Assembly: GCF_914484835.1 (NCBI RefSeq)
Contig: NZ_CAJZAR010000102.1
Coordinates: forward strand, 1-48,636
Reading direction: 5' to 3'
DNA from: Paraburkholderia tropica
Lineage (GTDB): Bacteria > Pseudomonadota > Gammaproteobacteria > Burkholderiales > Burkholderiaceae
Length of the DNA stretch: 48,636 bases
Numbering within the stretch: the stretch's first letter is position 1; the number at the start of each line of letters is the position of its first letter. Shown here piece after piece: positions 5,869-16,888 of this stretch. The position numbers and the translations under genes were made by a program. The notes beneath the pieces were generated by a model, which was given only the letters and a program-made list of their open reading frames with translations, was not told the DNA's origin and did no database searches.

Positions 5869-7170
5869 ATGACGGCTCAAAAAAAGAAAGCGGCGGCGCG
5901 GGCGGGCGAAGTGACACCTATCAATCGCCGTATCCGCCCCGCTGGCAGCCTGCCAGGCGCTCCAATGGAGCTGCCCTTGAACGTTCATGATTTTCCCGAC
6001 CCCGGCAAGGATGCACCGCTTCCGACGCAAGGGAACCTGAAACACATGCTCGACCAGTACGGCGTGAAGGTTGTCTATAACCTGATCTCCAAAGAGGTGG
6101 AGATTTTGATTCCCCACGCGGATTTCACGCCGGAGAATCGGTCCGAAGCGAGCTATGGGAAGATCATCGACCTGTGCGCTAGAAACCGGATGCCGACGGG
6201 AAATGTCCCTGTCTATATCACCGCGCTGGCCGATTCGAACCGCTACAACCCCGTAGCCGAATGGATCGACTCAAAGCCGTGGGATGGCGTGGACCGTCTG
6301 GAACCTCTCGCGGACACGTTGGACGCGGCAGACCGCGACCTTACGCGCCTCTTGCTTCGGCGTTGGCTAGTCGGCGCGGTTCGCTGCGTGTACGAAGAGA
6401 AAGGCTTCTCGATGCAGGGCGTGCTAGTGCTGCAGGGCGCGCAGGGCTTGGGCAAGACGACGTGGATTATGGGCATGGCCGGCGAACACCAAGAATGGGT
6501 CGCGGAGTCCGTCATTCTCGACCCGTCGAACAAAGACAGCGTGAAGCAGTTCGTGTCCTACTGGCTGGTTGAGTTGGGCGAGTTGGAAGCCACTTTCTCG
6601 AAATCGGATATCACAGCGCTTCGCGGGTTCATCACTAGGAAGATGGACGAATTACGGCTGCCCTACGCGAAGACCAGCAGCAAGTTTCCGCGCCGCACGG
6701 CAGCGCTGGCCAGCGTGAACGAACACGCCTATCTGCGCGACGAAACGGGGAATCGTCGTTACTGGACGGTGCGGTGCGGTCCGAACTTGAATGGCCTGCA
6801 CGGTATTGACATGCAGCAATTGTGGTCTCAAGCTAAAGCGCTTTATCTGGCAGGCGAGCAACACACCCTGTCTCGCGAAGAGTCGGCACGTTTAAACGCG
6901 TCGAACCTCGATCACACGGAGCGCAATCCGTTGGAAGACCTGATCATGTCAAGATTCGCATGGGACAGCCCGAGTACCGAGCGAATGTCCGCAGCCGATG
7001 TGTGCATTGCAGTTGGGTACGACAAGCCCACGCAGAAGCAAGCGAAAGACGTAGCGGTCATCTTGCGCAGGCTAACGGGGAACGAACCCAAGAAGTCCCA
7101 CGGTCGCATGGTATTCGAGATGCCACGCCGCGCACGCGCCTCCGATGACGAAAACGGGAGGGCATTTTGA
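5869..7170 (+). CDS. VapE-type replication ATPase / helicase
   Basis: A 433-residue protein from the ATG at 5869, preceded by GGGGGAG; an in-frame ATG at 5806 overlaps alpA. It has the virulence-associated-E domain: Walker A GAQGLGKTT (residues 190-198), a Walker B-like LVELGELE (233-240), and the sensor stretch NEHAYLRDETGNRRYW (284-299). A small C-terminal helical domain follows. VapE proteins act as SF3-like initiator helicases in phage satellites and staphylococcal pathogenicity islands. No clear primase domain is seen in the first 100 residues. It is followed by a gene overlapping its stop by four bases. Confidence 0.9.
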   Translation: MTAQKKKAAARAGEVTPINRRIRPAGSLPGAPMELPLNVHDFPDPGKDAPLPTQGNLKHMLDQYGVKVVYNLISKEVEILIPHADFTPENRSEASYGKIIDLCARNRMPTGNVPVYITALADSNRYNPVAEWIDSKPWDGVDRLEPLADTLDAADRDLTRLLLRRWLVGAVRCVYEEKGFSMQGVLVLQGAQGLGKTTWIMGMAGEHQEWVAESVILDPSNKDSVKQFVSYWLVELGELEATFSKSDITALRGFITRKMDELRLPYAKTSSKFPRRTAALASVNEHAYLRDETGNRRYWTVRCGPNLNGLHGIDMQQLWSQAKALYLAGEQHTLSREESARLNASNLDHTERNPLEDLIMSRFAWDSPSTERMSAADVCIAVGYDKPTQKQAKDVAVILRRLTGNEPKKSHGRMVFEMPRRARASDDENGRAF

Positions 7171-7526
7171 CGGCGACGCTTCAGACTATCGCAGAGCGCT
7201 ATCCTGATTTGACGGGCGGGGGCTTCCCTGGCGGGGAACCCCATGAGCGCCCTAACCTGCTTGATCACCAAGAAGAATTTGATGCGGCGATGCGTTTCCT
7301 GCAGGGTGTCAAAGTCACATCCAGGGCGAATAGCCCAATCACTAGCTACGCACTGAAGGGCGTGGCGCAGGCATGGAGCGGCCAATACATCAGCAACGGC
7401 GCAATGATCGCCGCTCTGATCGCGAGCGGCGTGCCGATTGACCGCGTGAGTGACGAATCCCCCAATGTACGATTCGGCATTATGAAAGGATGGGTCACTT
7501 GGCGGTCAAAGCGTTACGCCGATTGA
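7167..7526 (+). CDS. Hypothetical protein coupled to the VapE gene
   Basis: A 119-residue protein with a TTG start at 7167 that overlaps the VapE stop (TTGA) and has GGGAGGGC just upstream, so translation is coupled. The sequence NSPITSYALKGVAQAWSGQYISNGAMIAALIASGVPI and the ending RFGIMKGWVTWRSKRYAD suggest a small helical DNA-interacting domain. From memory, such proteins commonly follow primase or helicase genes in proteobacterial islands, but no function is known. Its last 13 bases overlap the convergent integrase gene. Confidence 0.8.
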   Translation: MTATLQTIAERYPDLTGGGFPGGEPHERPNLLDHQEEFDAAMRFLQGVKVTSRANSPITSYALKGVAQAWSGQYISNGAMIAALIASGVPIDRVSDESPNVRFGIMKGWVTWRSKRYAD

Positions 7527-8767
7527 CTGTGCAGATTGACCACCGCGCCGGGTTGCCGTTTCACGCCGCAGTATGCCGCCCACGCTTCCATCATCTTGCC
7601 GCGCTTCGCCAGTAAATCGCCGCGCTGGTAGGCTGCTTCCGTTTCGCTGCGGACGGCGTGAGCAAGGGCCTTTTCAGCCTGTTCGCGCGGGAAGTTGGTG
7701 CATTCCGCCGCCCAGTCGCGAAACGTCGAGCGGAACCCGTGGACAGTCGCCGTCTTAGAGTCCACTCCCATGCGCTTCAAGACGGCAGACAGGCTCATGT
7801 TGGACAAGCCGGTGCCGTCCCGCATGCCGGGAAACACAAAGTCGCCGTGTCTGGCCGATTCCATTTCCTTCAGAATGGCAATGGCGCGCTTGCCCAGCGG
7901 CACACGATGCTCCTTTTTCATCTTCATGCGCTCGGCTGGAACCGTCCACAGCTTCGCGGCCATGTCGATTTCGCACCACTGCGCACCAATGATTTCATTC
8001 GTGCGCGACGCGTTCAGAATTCCGAACTCCAGCGCCCGCGCTGCAACGCCGTCCATAGCTCGCAGGCGTTCCATGAACTCGCCAATCTCTGCGTAAGAGA
8101 GCGCAGCATGATGCTCCTCCTTTTGGACCGCGCTAGGTTTCGCCAGCAAGGTATCGAGGTGACCTTTCCAGCGCGCCGGGTTATCACCGCTGCGGAGACC
8201 GCGTGTGCTTGCCCATGCGAGCACCTTTTCGAGTCGTCCACGCACGCGCGAGGCGGTTTCGTTCTTCTTCGTCCAGATCGGTTCTAGCACGCGCACAACG
8301 TCGTGCGTATCGACTAGCGAAACGTCCTTCTTTCCGATGATCGGTCCAGCGTAGGTTTCCAGCGTATTGGTCCACTGGTCGCCGTGCTTTTCGTTCTTCC
8401 AGCCGTGCTTGTGTGCGTTGATGTAGGCCGTCGCGCAGTCGGAGAAAGTCATTCTCGACGCGATCTTCGCGCGCTCTGATTGACGCATTGCGTGCGGATC
8501 ATCGCCGTTCGCGATGGCGCGGCGCATGCCATCGGCCTTTTCCCGCGCGCTTTCGAGCGAGACGCTAAGGTATGGCCCCAACCCAATGTCAGTGTGCTTT
8601 CGTTTGCCGTTCTTCGTCAGCACGTCAGCTCGCGAATAGCGGAATATCCACGACTTCGTGCCGGTTTTGCTCACCTGCAAATATAGGCCACCGCCATCCG
8701 CGTAATAGCCTGGGTTCTTCTCCTGCTTAACCTTCACCGCCGACAGCTTCTTAATTGGTCTGGACAT
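7514..8767 (-). CDS. int: P4-type tyrosine integrase
   Basis: A 417-residue recombinase. The N-terminal arm-binding DUF4102 domain shows LYLQVSKTGTKSWIFRY (residues 28-44), followed by a core-binding domain and a catalytic domain with Arg255 (NASRTNE), His343 and Arg346 (HGFR), His370 (ALAH) and the nucleophile Tyr380 (EAAYQRGD). All catalytic residues are present, so it should be active. It lies at the attR end, far from the tRNA, whereas in most P4-like islands int sits beside the tRNA. A candidate arm site (8787-8808) lies 20 bases before its start and could also allow autoregulation. Confidence 0.96.
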   Translation of the reverse strand: MSRPIKKLSAVKVKQEKNPGYYADGGGLYLQVSKTGTKSWIFRYSRADVLTKNGKRKHTDIGLGPYLSVSLESAREKADGMRRAIANGDDPHAMRQSERAKIASRMTFSDCATAYINAHKHGWKNEKHGDQWTNTLETYAGPIIGKKDVSLVDTHDVVRVLEPIWTKKNETASRVRGRLEKVLAWASTRGLRSGDNPARWKGHLDTLLAKPSAVQKEEHHAALSYAEIGEFMERLRAMDGVAARALEFGILNASRTNEIIGAQWCEIDMAAKLWTVPAERMKMKKEHRVPLGKRAIAILKEMESARHGDFVFPGMRDGTGLSNMSLSAVLKRMGVDSKTATVHGFRSTFRDWAAECTNFPREQAEKALAHAVRSETEAAYQRGDLLAKRGKMMEAWAAYCGVKRQPGAVVNLHSQSA

Positions 8768-8786
8768 GGTCTCTGCCTAAGTTATC

Positions 8787-8808
8787 TACCCATACACCTA
8801 CCCATACA
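8787..8808 (+). repeat. Candidate integrase arm-type site, right end
   Basis: The partner of 201-222, with one mismatch in 22 bases and two ACCCATACA units. It overlaps the expected promoter region of int, about 120 bases inside attR. Confidence 0.6.
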
Positions 8809-8927
8809 TTTGGTGTTGATGGTAGCACACTCAAGTGGACCCATGAACACGCAAAACCCTTGTTTTAAAGGACTTTAAGCGTGACTATTACCCTCATGAA
8901 TATCTATGCAGACCCGCCTTAGGCGGA

Positions 8928-8945
8928 CCCTCTCTCCGCCAGGAA
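8928..8945 (+). repeat. attR core of the integrated element
   Basis: Exact copy of 134-151, the tRNA-Ser 3' end. Beyond it the host terminator resumes at 8955. The sequence left of 8928 no longer matches the tRNA, as expected for the distal att site. Confidence 0.93.
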
Positions 8946-8954
8946 AAATTCCCG

Positions 8955-8992
8955 AAACCCCGTAAGTTCAAGGACTTGCGGGGTTTTTGTTT
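8955..8992 (+). terminator. Original tRNA-Ser terminator, displaced
   Basis: AAACCCCG (8955-8962) pairs with CGGGGTTT (8979-8986), with an inner AAGT/ACTT pair, followed by a T run to 8995. It is probably the terminator of the tRNA before insertion. It lies 8.8 kb from the tRNA now. Confidence 0.75.
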
Positions 8993-8995
8993 TTT

Positions 8996-9496
8996 CTGGC
9001 CGGCCAATTTGCCCATCAGCGGGCACAGGCTCGCCGCCCATCCCATCCGCAGCCGGCCGACCCAGCGCGCCGAGGTGAGCGGCAAGCTGGAAGCCGCGCC
9101 TGCCAACTACAGGGCGATGACCGGCGAAGAATGGCCGACGATCATCGCAGCGACCCGCGTCGAGCGCGAAGCCAAAGCAAACGGGTAATTGCGCAACCAA
9201 CCGCGCGCCACGGGCATCTGCTTATCAATCGAAGCACCGAGCCACCAAGCCTCGATCTGAACCCCCTTCCCCCTGCTGGCGCATTGCCAGACATCAAGCC
9301 GCGCTTCATCACGAATGCGCTACGAATCACTCACGCCTCAATTCAGACGTATCTGATGTTTGGCTCTGAAGAAGCGCGCAAGCATCCCTTTTCCGTTGAA
9401 AGCATTAACTTTCGCGCGTGCGGCGCGTACACAAGAAATTTGAACCTACGCGGCTCAAGATCTTGAATTCAATGTAAGCGTGAGGGGGATATATCA
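8996..9496. other. Gene-free stretch right of attR
   Basis: About 500 bases between the displaced terminator and the TPR gene. Short open frames run through it but none shows a ribosome site or a family I recognise. Possible decayed DNA at an integration hotspot. Confidence 0.5.
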
Positions 9497-11053
9497 ATGA
9501 CGCCACCCGACTTCCCTACTTTTCTGGACATATCGAAAGCGGGCGTGGATGCCTTGGCTGATCGGCATCTGGAATATGGCTACAAACGATATGCGAGCCA
9601 TGATCTACATGCAGCCGAACGCGCATTTCGCGACGCACTTCATATCAAAGACGAATGGCCGCCCGCCTTGAATGACCTTGGATTGGTCTTGAGAGACATG
9701 GGGCGATTTGACGAAGCCGAGGAATATTTTCTTCGCGCAACGGCGGCATTGCCATCATATAACGCGGCCCGGAACAATCTAGCCGTCCTTTACTGGAAAA
9801 CAGAACGCATTCAAGAAGCAGAGATTGAATTTCGCTCCATTATGGAAAGTGACAGCAGGAACTGGCTGGCAGCGACAAATCTTGGCTTGATGTTGTATGA
9901 GCGAGACGCTATTGCCGAGTCCGAGTCCTTGTTTCGCCACGCGTTGATTCACAACCCAGGTTCGGCCGACATCACTGCGAACATTGCGGCGGCGATGTTA
10001 CGCCAACATCGAGTGCGCGAAAGTATTCCAATGCTCGAATCCGCGCTGGCGATCGAGCGAGAGCATCTCAATGCCAATCAGCATATGGCGTCTGCGCTGC
10101 TAAGTCTTGGCGACTATGCTCGTGGCTTTGCGCACTTCGAATATCGCCTTCGCGATCGGAAGCCGGGCAGCCGCGGCGGCCCACCCGCGTTCCCTTATCC
10201 TCATTGGAACGGTGAATCGTTGGCGGGTAAATCTTTGCTCATTTGGCCGGAACACGGCTTTGGCGACATCATCCAGTTTTGTCGCTACGCACAGGTTTTG
10301 AAGGGGCGCGGCGCCAGTCGAGTCGATATTGCCTGCGCGCCTTCACAAAAGCGGCTATTCGAAAGTCTCGATGGCGTTGACGAAGTATTTGCGTTAGACG
10401 GCAAAGGGACCATCTCAGCGCATGATTACTGGTGTTGGATCATGAGCTTGCCGTTCAATTGCCATACGACGATTGAAACGATCCCGAATCACACGCCATA
10501 TCTGCGAGCGCCGCATGATCGGGTTGAATTCTGGAAATCGAAAATTCCATCGAACGAGTTGAATGTTGGGATTGTATGGAGTGGCGATCCCCGTCCGAAT
10601 GAGCCCCATTGCCATGCAGTCGACAAGCGCCGATCCATGCGCCTTGCCTTATTTTCACCGATGCTAAGTATCGACAATGTGAACTTCTTCAGTTTGCAAA
10701 AAGGCGAATCGGCAGAGAAGCAAATTTACGAACTTCCCGAAGAGATACGGCCATTGGACGTGATGCGGGACGTGTCTGATTTCGCCGAAACCGCGGCAAT
10801 CATCGAGTGTCTGGATTTGGTCATAACCGTCGATACCTCGGTTGCGCACCTCGCAGGCGCATTGAATAAACCCGTCTGGATTCTGTCTCGCCACGATTCC
10901 TGTTGGCGCTGGCTGCTTGAGCGCGATGACTCGCCGTGGTATCCGAGCGCACGCATTTTCCGCCAGCGGGAATCAGGAAATTGGGTGGAATTAATGGAGC
11001 GAGTCCATCAAGCGTTGATGGAGCTTAGGAACGATTCCGCAGCGGCTCGATGA
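9497..11053 (+). CDS. TPR repeat protein with glycosyltransferase-like domain
   Basis: A 518-residue soluble protein, ATG preceded by GAGGGGG. Residues about 20-215 are TPR repeats, with typical ALNDLGLVLRDMGRFDEAEEYF and ATNLGLMLYERDAIAESESLF. The C-terminal half (about 240-505) resembles GT9/GT41-type glycosyltransferases: HGFGDIIQFCRYA at its start and VDTSVAHLAGALNKPVWIL near its end. Such proteins are thought to glycosylate proteins or surface sugars; the substrate here is unknown. It is a single-gene unit, convergent with the symporter gene. Its codons are clearly less GC-rich than the neighbouring core genes, which points to transfer. Confidence 0.85.
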   Translation: MTPPDFPTFLDISKAGVDALADRHLEYGYKRYASHDLHAAERAFRDALHIKDEWPPALNDLGLVLRDMGRFDEAEEYFLRATAALPSYNAARNNLAVLYWKTERIQEAEIEFRSIMESDSRNWLAATNLGLMLYERDAIAESESLFRHALIHNPGSADITANIAAAMLRQHRVRESIPMLESALAIEREHLNANQHMASALLSLGDYARGFAHFEYRLRDRKPGSRGGPPAFPYPHWNGESLAGKSLLIWPEHGFGDIIQFCRYAQVLKGRGASRVDIACAPSQKRLFESLDGVDEVFALDGKGTISAHDYWCWIMSLPFNCHTTIETIPNHTPYLRAPHDRVEFWKSKIPSNELNVGIVWSGDPRPNEPHCHAVDKRRSMRLALFSPMLSIDNVNFFSLQKGESAEKQIYELPEEIRPLDVMRDVSDFAETAAIIECLDLVITVDTSVAHLAGALNKPVWILSRHDSCWRWLLERDDSPWYPSARIFRQRESGNWVELMERVHQALMELRNDSAAAR

Positions 11054-11097
11054 ATCGGACGTGGCGCGTTCGCTTCGCTACGCAGCGCCATCAACTC

Positions 11098-13116
11098 CTA
11101 AGGATGCCGAATATAATCCACCAGCGCGACCATATACTCATCCGGCTTCCGATCGACAAGACTCACTAAGATAGCGACCAGAAACCCGGCCGGCACGCCG
11201 AACACGCCTGAAGAAATCGCGTCGATGCCAAACCACCTTGGGCCTTCGAACCCGGTCAACTGCGTGAAAAACGGATACGTCGAGACGATGTAATACACGC
11301 ACACGACCAGCCCGGCGATCATCCCCGCCACCGCGCCGAGCCGCGTCGTGCGCTTCCAGAACACGCCCAGCACCAGCACCGGGAACAAACTCGACGCCGC
11401 CAGCGAAAACGCCGCGCCCACCAGAAACAGAATATTCCCCGCGTTCAGCGAAGCCACCCACGAAGCAAACAACGCCACACCCAGCAGCAGGATCTTCGAC
11501 ATCGTCACGCGCCGCTGACTCGACGCATTCGGATCGACCATGTGGTAGTAGACATCGTGCGAAAGCACGTTGGAAATCGTGAGCAGCAAGCCGTCGGCGG
11601 TCGACAGCGCCGCCGCGAGCGCGCCCGACGCAATCAATCCCGACATCACATACGGCAGCCCCGCGATCTCGGGCGCCGCGAGCACGACCATATCGGCCTG
11701 CATCTGAATGTCGCCCCAATGCACGATGCCGTCGCCGTTCACGTCGCTCACGCTGATCATCGACGGCTCCACGCGCCGCCACTGCATCACCCAATGCGGC
11801 AGATCCGAAAAATGCTGTCCGACGAGATGCGAAAGAATCTCGTACTTCATCAGCACCGCCAGCACCGGCACGGTCAGATAAAACAGCGCGACGAAGAACA
11901 GCGTCCAGCCGACCGAGCGCCGCGCCGACGCCACCGAAGTCGTCGTGTTGTAGCGCGTGAGGATGTGCGGCAGGCTCGCCGTGCCCAGCGAAAGACACAG
12001 CAGCAGCGACAGAAAATTGCGCTGATGCACGCGCCGCGCTTCGTCGCTTTCGGCGGGAAACGCTTCGTGCATCGGCACGGGCGGCGTCGCCAGCGCGAGC
12101 AGGTCGTCGCGTGCGCGCGTCCACGCCACGCGCGCGGCCTCGGCGTCGCGCGGAAAGCGCGCGACCTCGCGCTCCAGCGAATCGATATCGCGCAGCGGCC
12201 CGTTATGGCGGCGCAGATCCACGAGCGCATCGACGAGGCGCGATTTCTCCTCGACATAGGAACCCGGCAGCGCATCGATGCGCGATTGCCACAGCGCCGC
12301 GCGCCGCTCGTATTCGTCGCGCACATTGGCCTCGGCGCTCGACGCGCGCACGTCGCGTTCGAGCGTTTCCACGCGCTGCATCACGTTGCCGTAATTGAGT
12401 TGCGGCACCCAGCCGAGTCCGTCGCGATGCGCGATCAGCGAGATGGGAATCAGGATCGCCGCGATCAGGATGATGTATTGCGCGACCTGCGTCCACGTCA
12501 CCGCGCGCATGCCGCCGAGGAACGAGCAGACGAGAATGCCCGCGAGTCCGCAGAAGATGCCGATCGCGAAGTCCACGCCGATAAAACGCACCGCGATCAG
12601 CCCCACGCCCTGGATCTGCGCGACGAGATAGACGAACGAGCACAGGATCGTCGCCAGCACGGCGAGCGCGCGCACGAGGTTGCTCGAAAAGCGCGTGCCC
12701 AGAAAATCGGCGATGGTGTAGCGCGCGAGCTTGCGCACGTACGGCGCGAGCAGAAACGCGACGAGGCAGTAGCCGCCGGTCCAGCCCATCAGGTACGCGA
12801 GGCCGTCGTAGCCGGTCGCGTAGAGCGAGCCCGCGAGGCCGATGAACGAGGCCGCCGAGAGCCAGTCGGCCGCCGTCGCCATGCCGTTGAAGACCGAGGG
12901 CACGCGGCGTCCCGCGACGTAGTATTCGACGAGGTCCGAGGTGCGCGAGAGCAGCCCGATCACGGCATAGACGGCGATCGGCACGAACAGGAACACGTAG
13001 CCGATCCACATGCCCGGCCCGGTCACGCGCTCGATGCGCCCCATCACGAAGACGAAGGCGAGAAAGCCGAGCGTATAGAGCGCGTAGGAGCGGATGAGCC
13101 GGTGCGCGAGCTTCAT
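11098..13116 (-). CDS. Sodium:solute symporter (SSS family, acetate-type)
   Basis: A 672-residue inner-membrane protein with many hydrophobic segments and the SSS core ADWLSAASFIGLAG and STADGLLLTISNVLSHD. It matches the large VC_2705-like subfamily that pairs with a DUF4212 subunit. Two hydrophilic insertions stand out: a charged coiled-coil-like region (about 243-345) and a loop DVNGDGIVHWGD (458-469) with the Asp/Asn/Asp spacing of an EF-hand-type calcium site. It overlaps the DUF4212 gene by four bases and lies downstream of acs, so import of acetate or another short monocarboxylate is likely. Confidence 0.93.
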   Translation of the reverse strand: MKLAHRLIRSYALYTLGFLAFVFVMGRIERVTGPGMWIGYVFLFVPIAVYAVIGLLSRTSDLVEYYVAGRRVPSVFNGMATAADWLSAASFIGLAGSLYATGYDGLAYLMGWTGGYCLVAFLLAPYVRKLARYTIADFLGTRFSSNLVRALAVLATILCSFVYLVAQIQGVGLIAVRFIGVDFAIGIFCGLAGILVCSFLGGMRAVTWTQVAQYIILIAAILIPISLIAHRDGLGWVPQLNYGNVMQRVETLERDVRASSAEANVRDEYERRAALWQSRIDALPGSYVEEKSRLVDALVDLRRHNGPLRDIDSLEREVARFPRDAEAARVAWTRARDDLLALATPPVPMHEAFPAESDEARRVHQRNFLSLLLCLSLGTASLPHILTRYNTTTSVASARRSVGWTLFFVALFYLTVPVLAVLMKYEILSHLVGQHFSDLPHWVMQWRRVEPSMISVSDVNGDGIVHWGDIQMQADMVVLAAPEIAGLPYVMSGLIASGALAAALSTADGLLLTISNVLSHDVYYHMVDPNASSQRRVTMSKILLLGVALFASWVASLNAGNILFLVGAAFSLAASSLFPVLVLGVFWKRTTRLGAVAGMIAGLVVCVYYIVSTYPFFTQLTGFEGPRWFGIDAISSGVFGVPAGFLVAILVSLVDRKPDEYMVALVDYIRHP

Positions 13117-13478
13117 CGTTGCGGCGCCTGGCTGGCCTGGCGGATGGCCAGGTCGGCTTCGCGCGCGGCTTGTAGCACGCGGTCGGCGCGCTGCATCAGC
13201 ACGATATAAACGACGACGAGCGCCACGTAGATCAGAATCGCCCCTTGCGCGCCGAGGTAGAACGGCAGGCTGAAGCCGGCGAAGCGCAGGCCGTCGAGCG
13301 TGCGCGCGAACAGCGGCGCGACGAACGAAACCGCGAAGCCGATCGTCATGAGCACGGCGATCAGCGCGAGATTGAAACGCCAGTAGCGCCGATGCGCGTG
13401 CGCCATCGCCTCGCTGACCGCGGGCGGCTCAGGCAAGGGATTGACGTTGTTCCGGGGTGTGGTGTGTGGCGCGGCCAT
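13113..13478 (-). CDS. DUF4212 symporter subunit
   Basis: A 121-residue membrane protein with two hydrophobic helices (LALIAVLMTIGFAVSFVAPLF and GAQGAILIYVALVVVYIVLM) and the family signature RRYWRFNLALI near the start. The ATG at 13406 (MAHAHRRYW) is an alternative start. It overlaps the symporter gene in an ATGA junction and follows acs by 122 bases, the same order as acs - yjcH - actP in enterobacteria. It probably assists the symporter. Confidence 0.9.
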   Translation of the reverse strand: MAAPHTTPRNNVNPLPEPPAVSEAMAHAHRRYWRFNLALIAVLMTIGFAVSFVAPLFARTLDGLRFAGFSLPFYLGAQGAILIYVALVVVYIVLMQRADRVLQAAREADLAIRQASQAPQR

Positions 13479-13600
13479 GCGCCTGTGTAGCAAAAAGGCG
13501 CATGACCGGCAATTGGGGGCAACTCGGTGCGACCGGGAGAAGCGTTGCGGGCGGCCCGTCGAAGCGGGTCGAAGCGGGCCGCCGCGCGCCTGCTGTGAGC

Positions 13601-15583
<1,983 letters not shown>

Positions 15584-15994
15584 CGACAACCCCTTGGTGA
15601 AGATGAAACGTCAAACTCGTGGACGCGCCCAGCATCTTCGATGCCTGCGCGCGCCGTCTCCATGTGCCGCCGCGCTGCGATCCAGGCAAGCCTGGACGCG
15701 CGGCGGCGCGTTGTTTACCACCGCTCGAAGCGGCGAAGCCGGGGCGCGTGAAGCGCGCACGAACTTCGCAGCCGGCGGTTTGCACGGACCCGCGCGCGAG
15801 GCCCATGCGTTCAAAGGTTAAGCGTGGCAACTTACCCGCTACTTACGTGCGGCCCTGCGCGTCGCAGGGGTTTGCCCCAAGGCGTCGCGCGCCGCATCGC
15901 CTTGTGGCACACCTCGCTGCCTTCACCGGCCACCCTGGCGAGGCATTAAGCGGGCATTTAGAATGCTAACTGATCTCTGCGCCCGGATTCCAGC
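15584..15994. promoter_or_regulatory. Divergent intergenic region acs / DMT transporter
   Basis: About 410 bases between two divergently read genes, so it must hold both promoters. I see no gene, strong hairpin or clear operator in it. Confidence 0.5.
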
Positions 15995-16888
15995 TTGAAC
16001 CGCCATTCATTTTTTCTCGTCGCCGCCATGCTGCTGGTCGGCAGTAACGTCGGCATCGGCAAGTCGATCGTCGCCTATTTGCCTGTTCCGCTGTTCGCGC
16101 TGCTGCGCTTCGTGATCGCGCTCGCCGTGCTCTGGCCCCTGCTGCGCCTCGCGCGCATGCGCCGCGTGAAGCGCGACGAATGGATCAATCTGTTCCTTCA
16201 GGCCCTCTTCGGTACATTCGGGTTTACGCTGCTGATGCTCGGCGGCGTGCATCGCACGAGCGCCGTCGCCGCGGGCGTCATCACGAGCACGATTCCGGCC
16301 GTGGTCGCGCTGTTCGCGTGGCTGTTCCTGCGCGAGCGTCCCGACGCGCGCGCCTTCGCGTCGATCGTGCTCGCCATCGCGGGCATCGCCGTGGTCAATC
16401 TCGCGCACGCGGACGCCGACGCGCACAATCCCGGCTCGTTCGCGGGCAATCTGATGGTGCTCGGCGCGGTCTGCTGCGAATCGCTCTACGTGATCCTCTC
16501 GCGCCGTCTCACGCAGACGCTCGCGCCGCTCGAGATCTGCGCGTACACGCATCTGTTCGGCTTCTTTCTGATGCTGCCCGTGGGGCTGGCCGGCGCGTTC
16601 TCGTTCGACTACGCGAGCGTGCCCGCGGGCGTCTGGGGCCTCGTGATCTGGTACGGGCTCTCGGCGAGCGTGTTCTCGTTCGTGCTCTGGATGATGGGCA
16701 TCCGTCACGTGCCCGGCAGCATCGCGGGCGTGTTCACGGCAGTGCTGCCCGTGGCCGCCGCGCTCTACGGCATGGCCTTCCTCGGCGAGCGGCCGACGCC
16801 CGCGCACGGCGTCGCGCTCGCCTGCGTGATCGCGGGCATCGCGCTCGCGAGCGTCAAGACGAAGCGGCTGCCGCCCGTGGCGTCCTGA
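15995..16888 (+). CDS. DMT-superfamily (EamA) transporter
   Basis: A 297-residue inner-membrane protein with ten predicted hydrophobic helices in two EamA repeats; the first shows VLWPLLRLARMRR and HRTSAVAAGVITSTIPAVVALFAWLFLRERP, the second SIAGVFTAVLPVAAALYGMAFLGERP. The start is a TTG (15995) with a weak ribosome site. Members export amino acids or other metabolites; the substrate cannot be told from sequence. Single gene, divergent from acs. Confidence 0.92.
   Translation: MNRHSFFLVAAMLLVGSNVGIGKSIVAYLPVPLFALLRFVIALAVLWPLLRLARMRRVKRDEWINLFLQALFGTFGFTLLMLGGVHRTSAVAAGVITSTIPAVVALFAWLFLRERPDARAFASIVLAIAGIAVVNLAHADADAHNPGSFAGNLMVLGAVCCESLYVILSRRLTQTLAPLEICAYTHLFGFFLMLPVGLAGAFSFDYASVPAGVWGLVIWYGLSASVFSFVLWMMGIRHVPGSIAGVFTAVLPVAAALYGMAFLGERPTPAHGVALACVIAGIALASVKTKRLPPVAS

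Noticed and set aside
8976..9188. 70-codon frame right of attR
   Set aside because: It starts within the terminator T run and has no recognisable domain.
11542..13209. Long plus-strand frame opposite the symporter gene
   Set aside because: Arg/His-rich shadow of a real gene in high-GC DNA; the same holds for the long frames opposite acs, uvrB and dnaE2.
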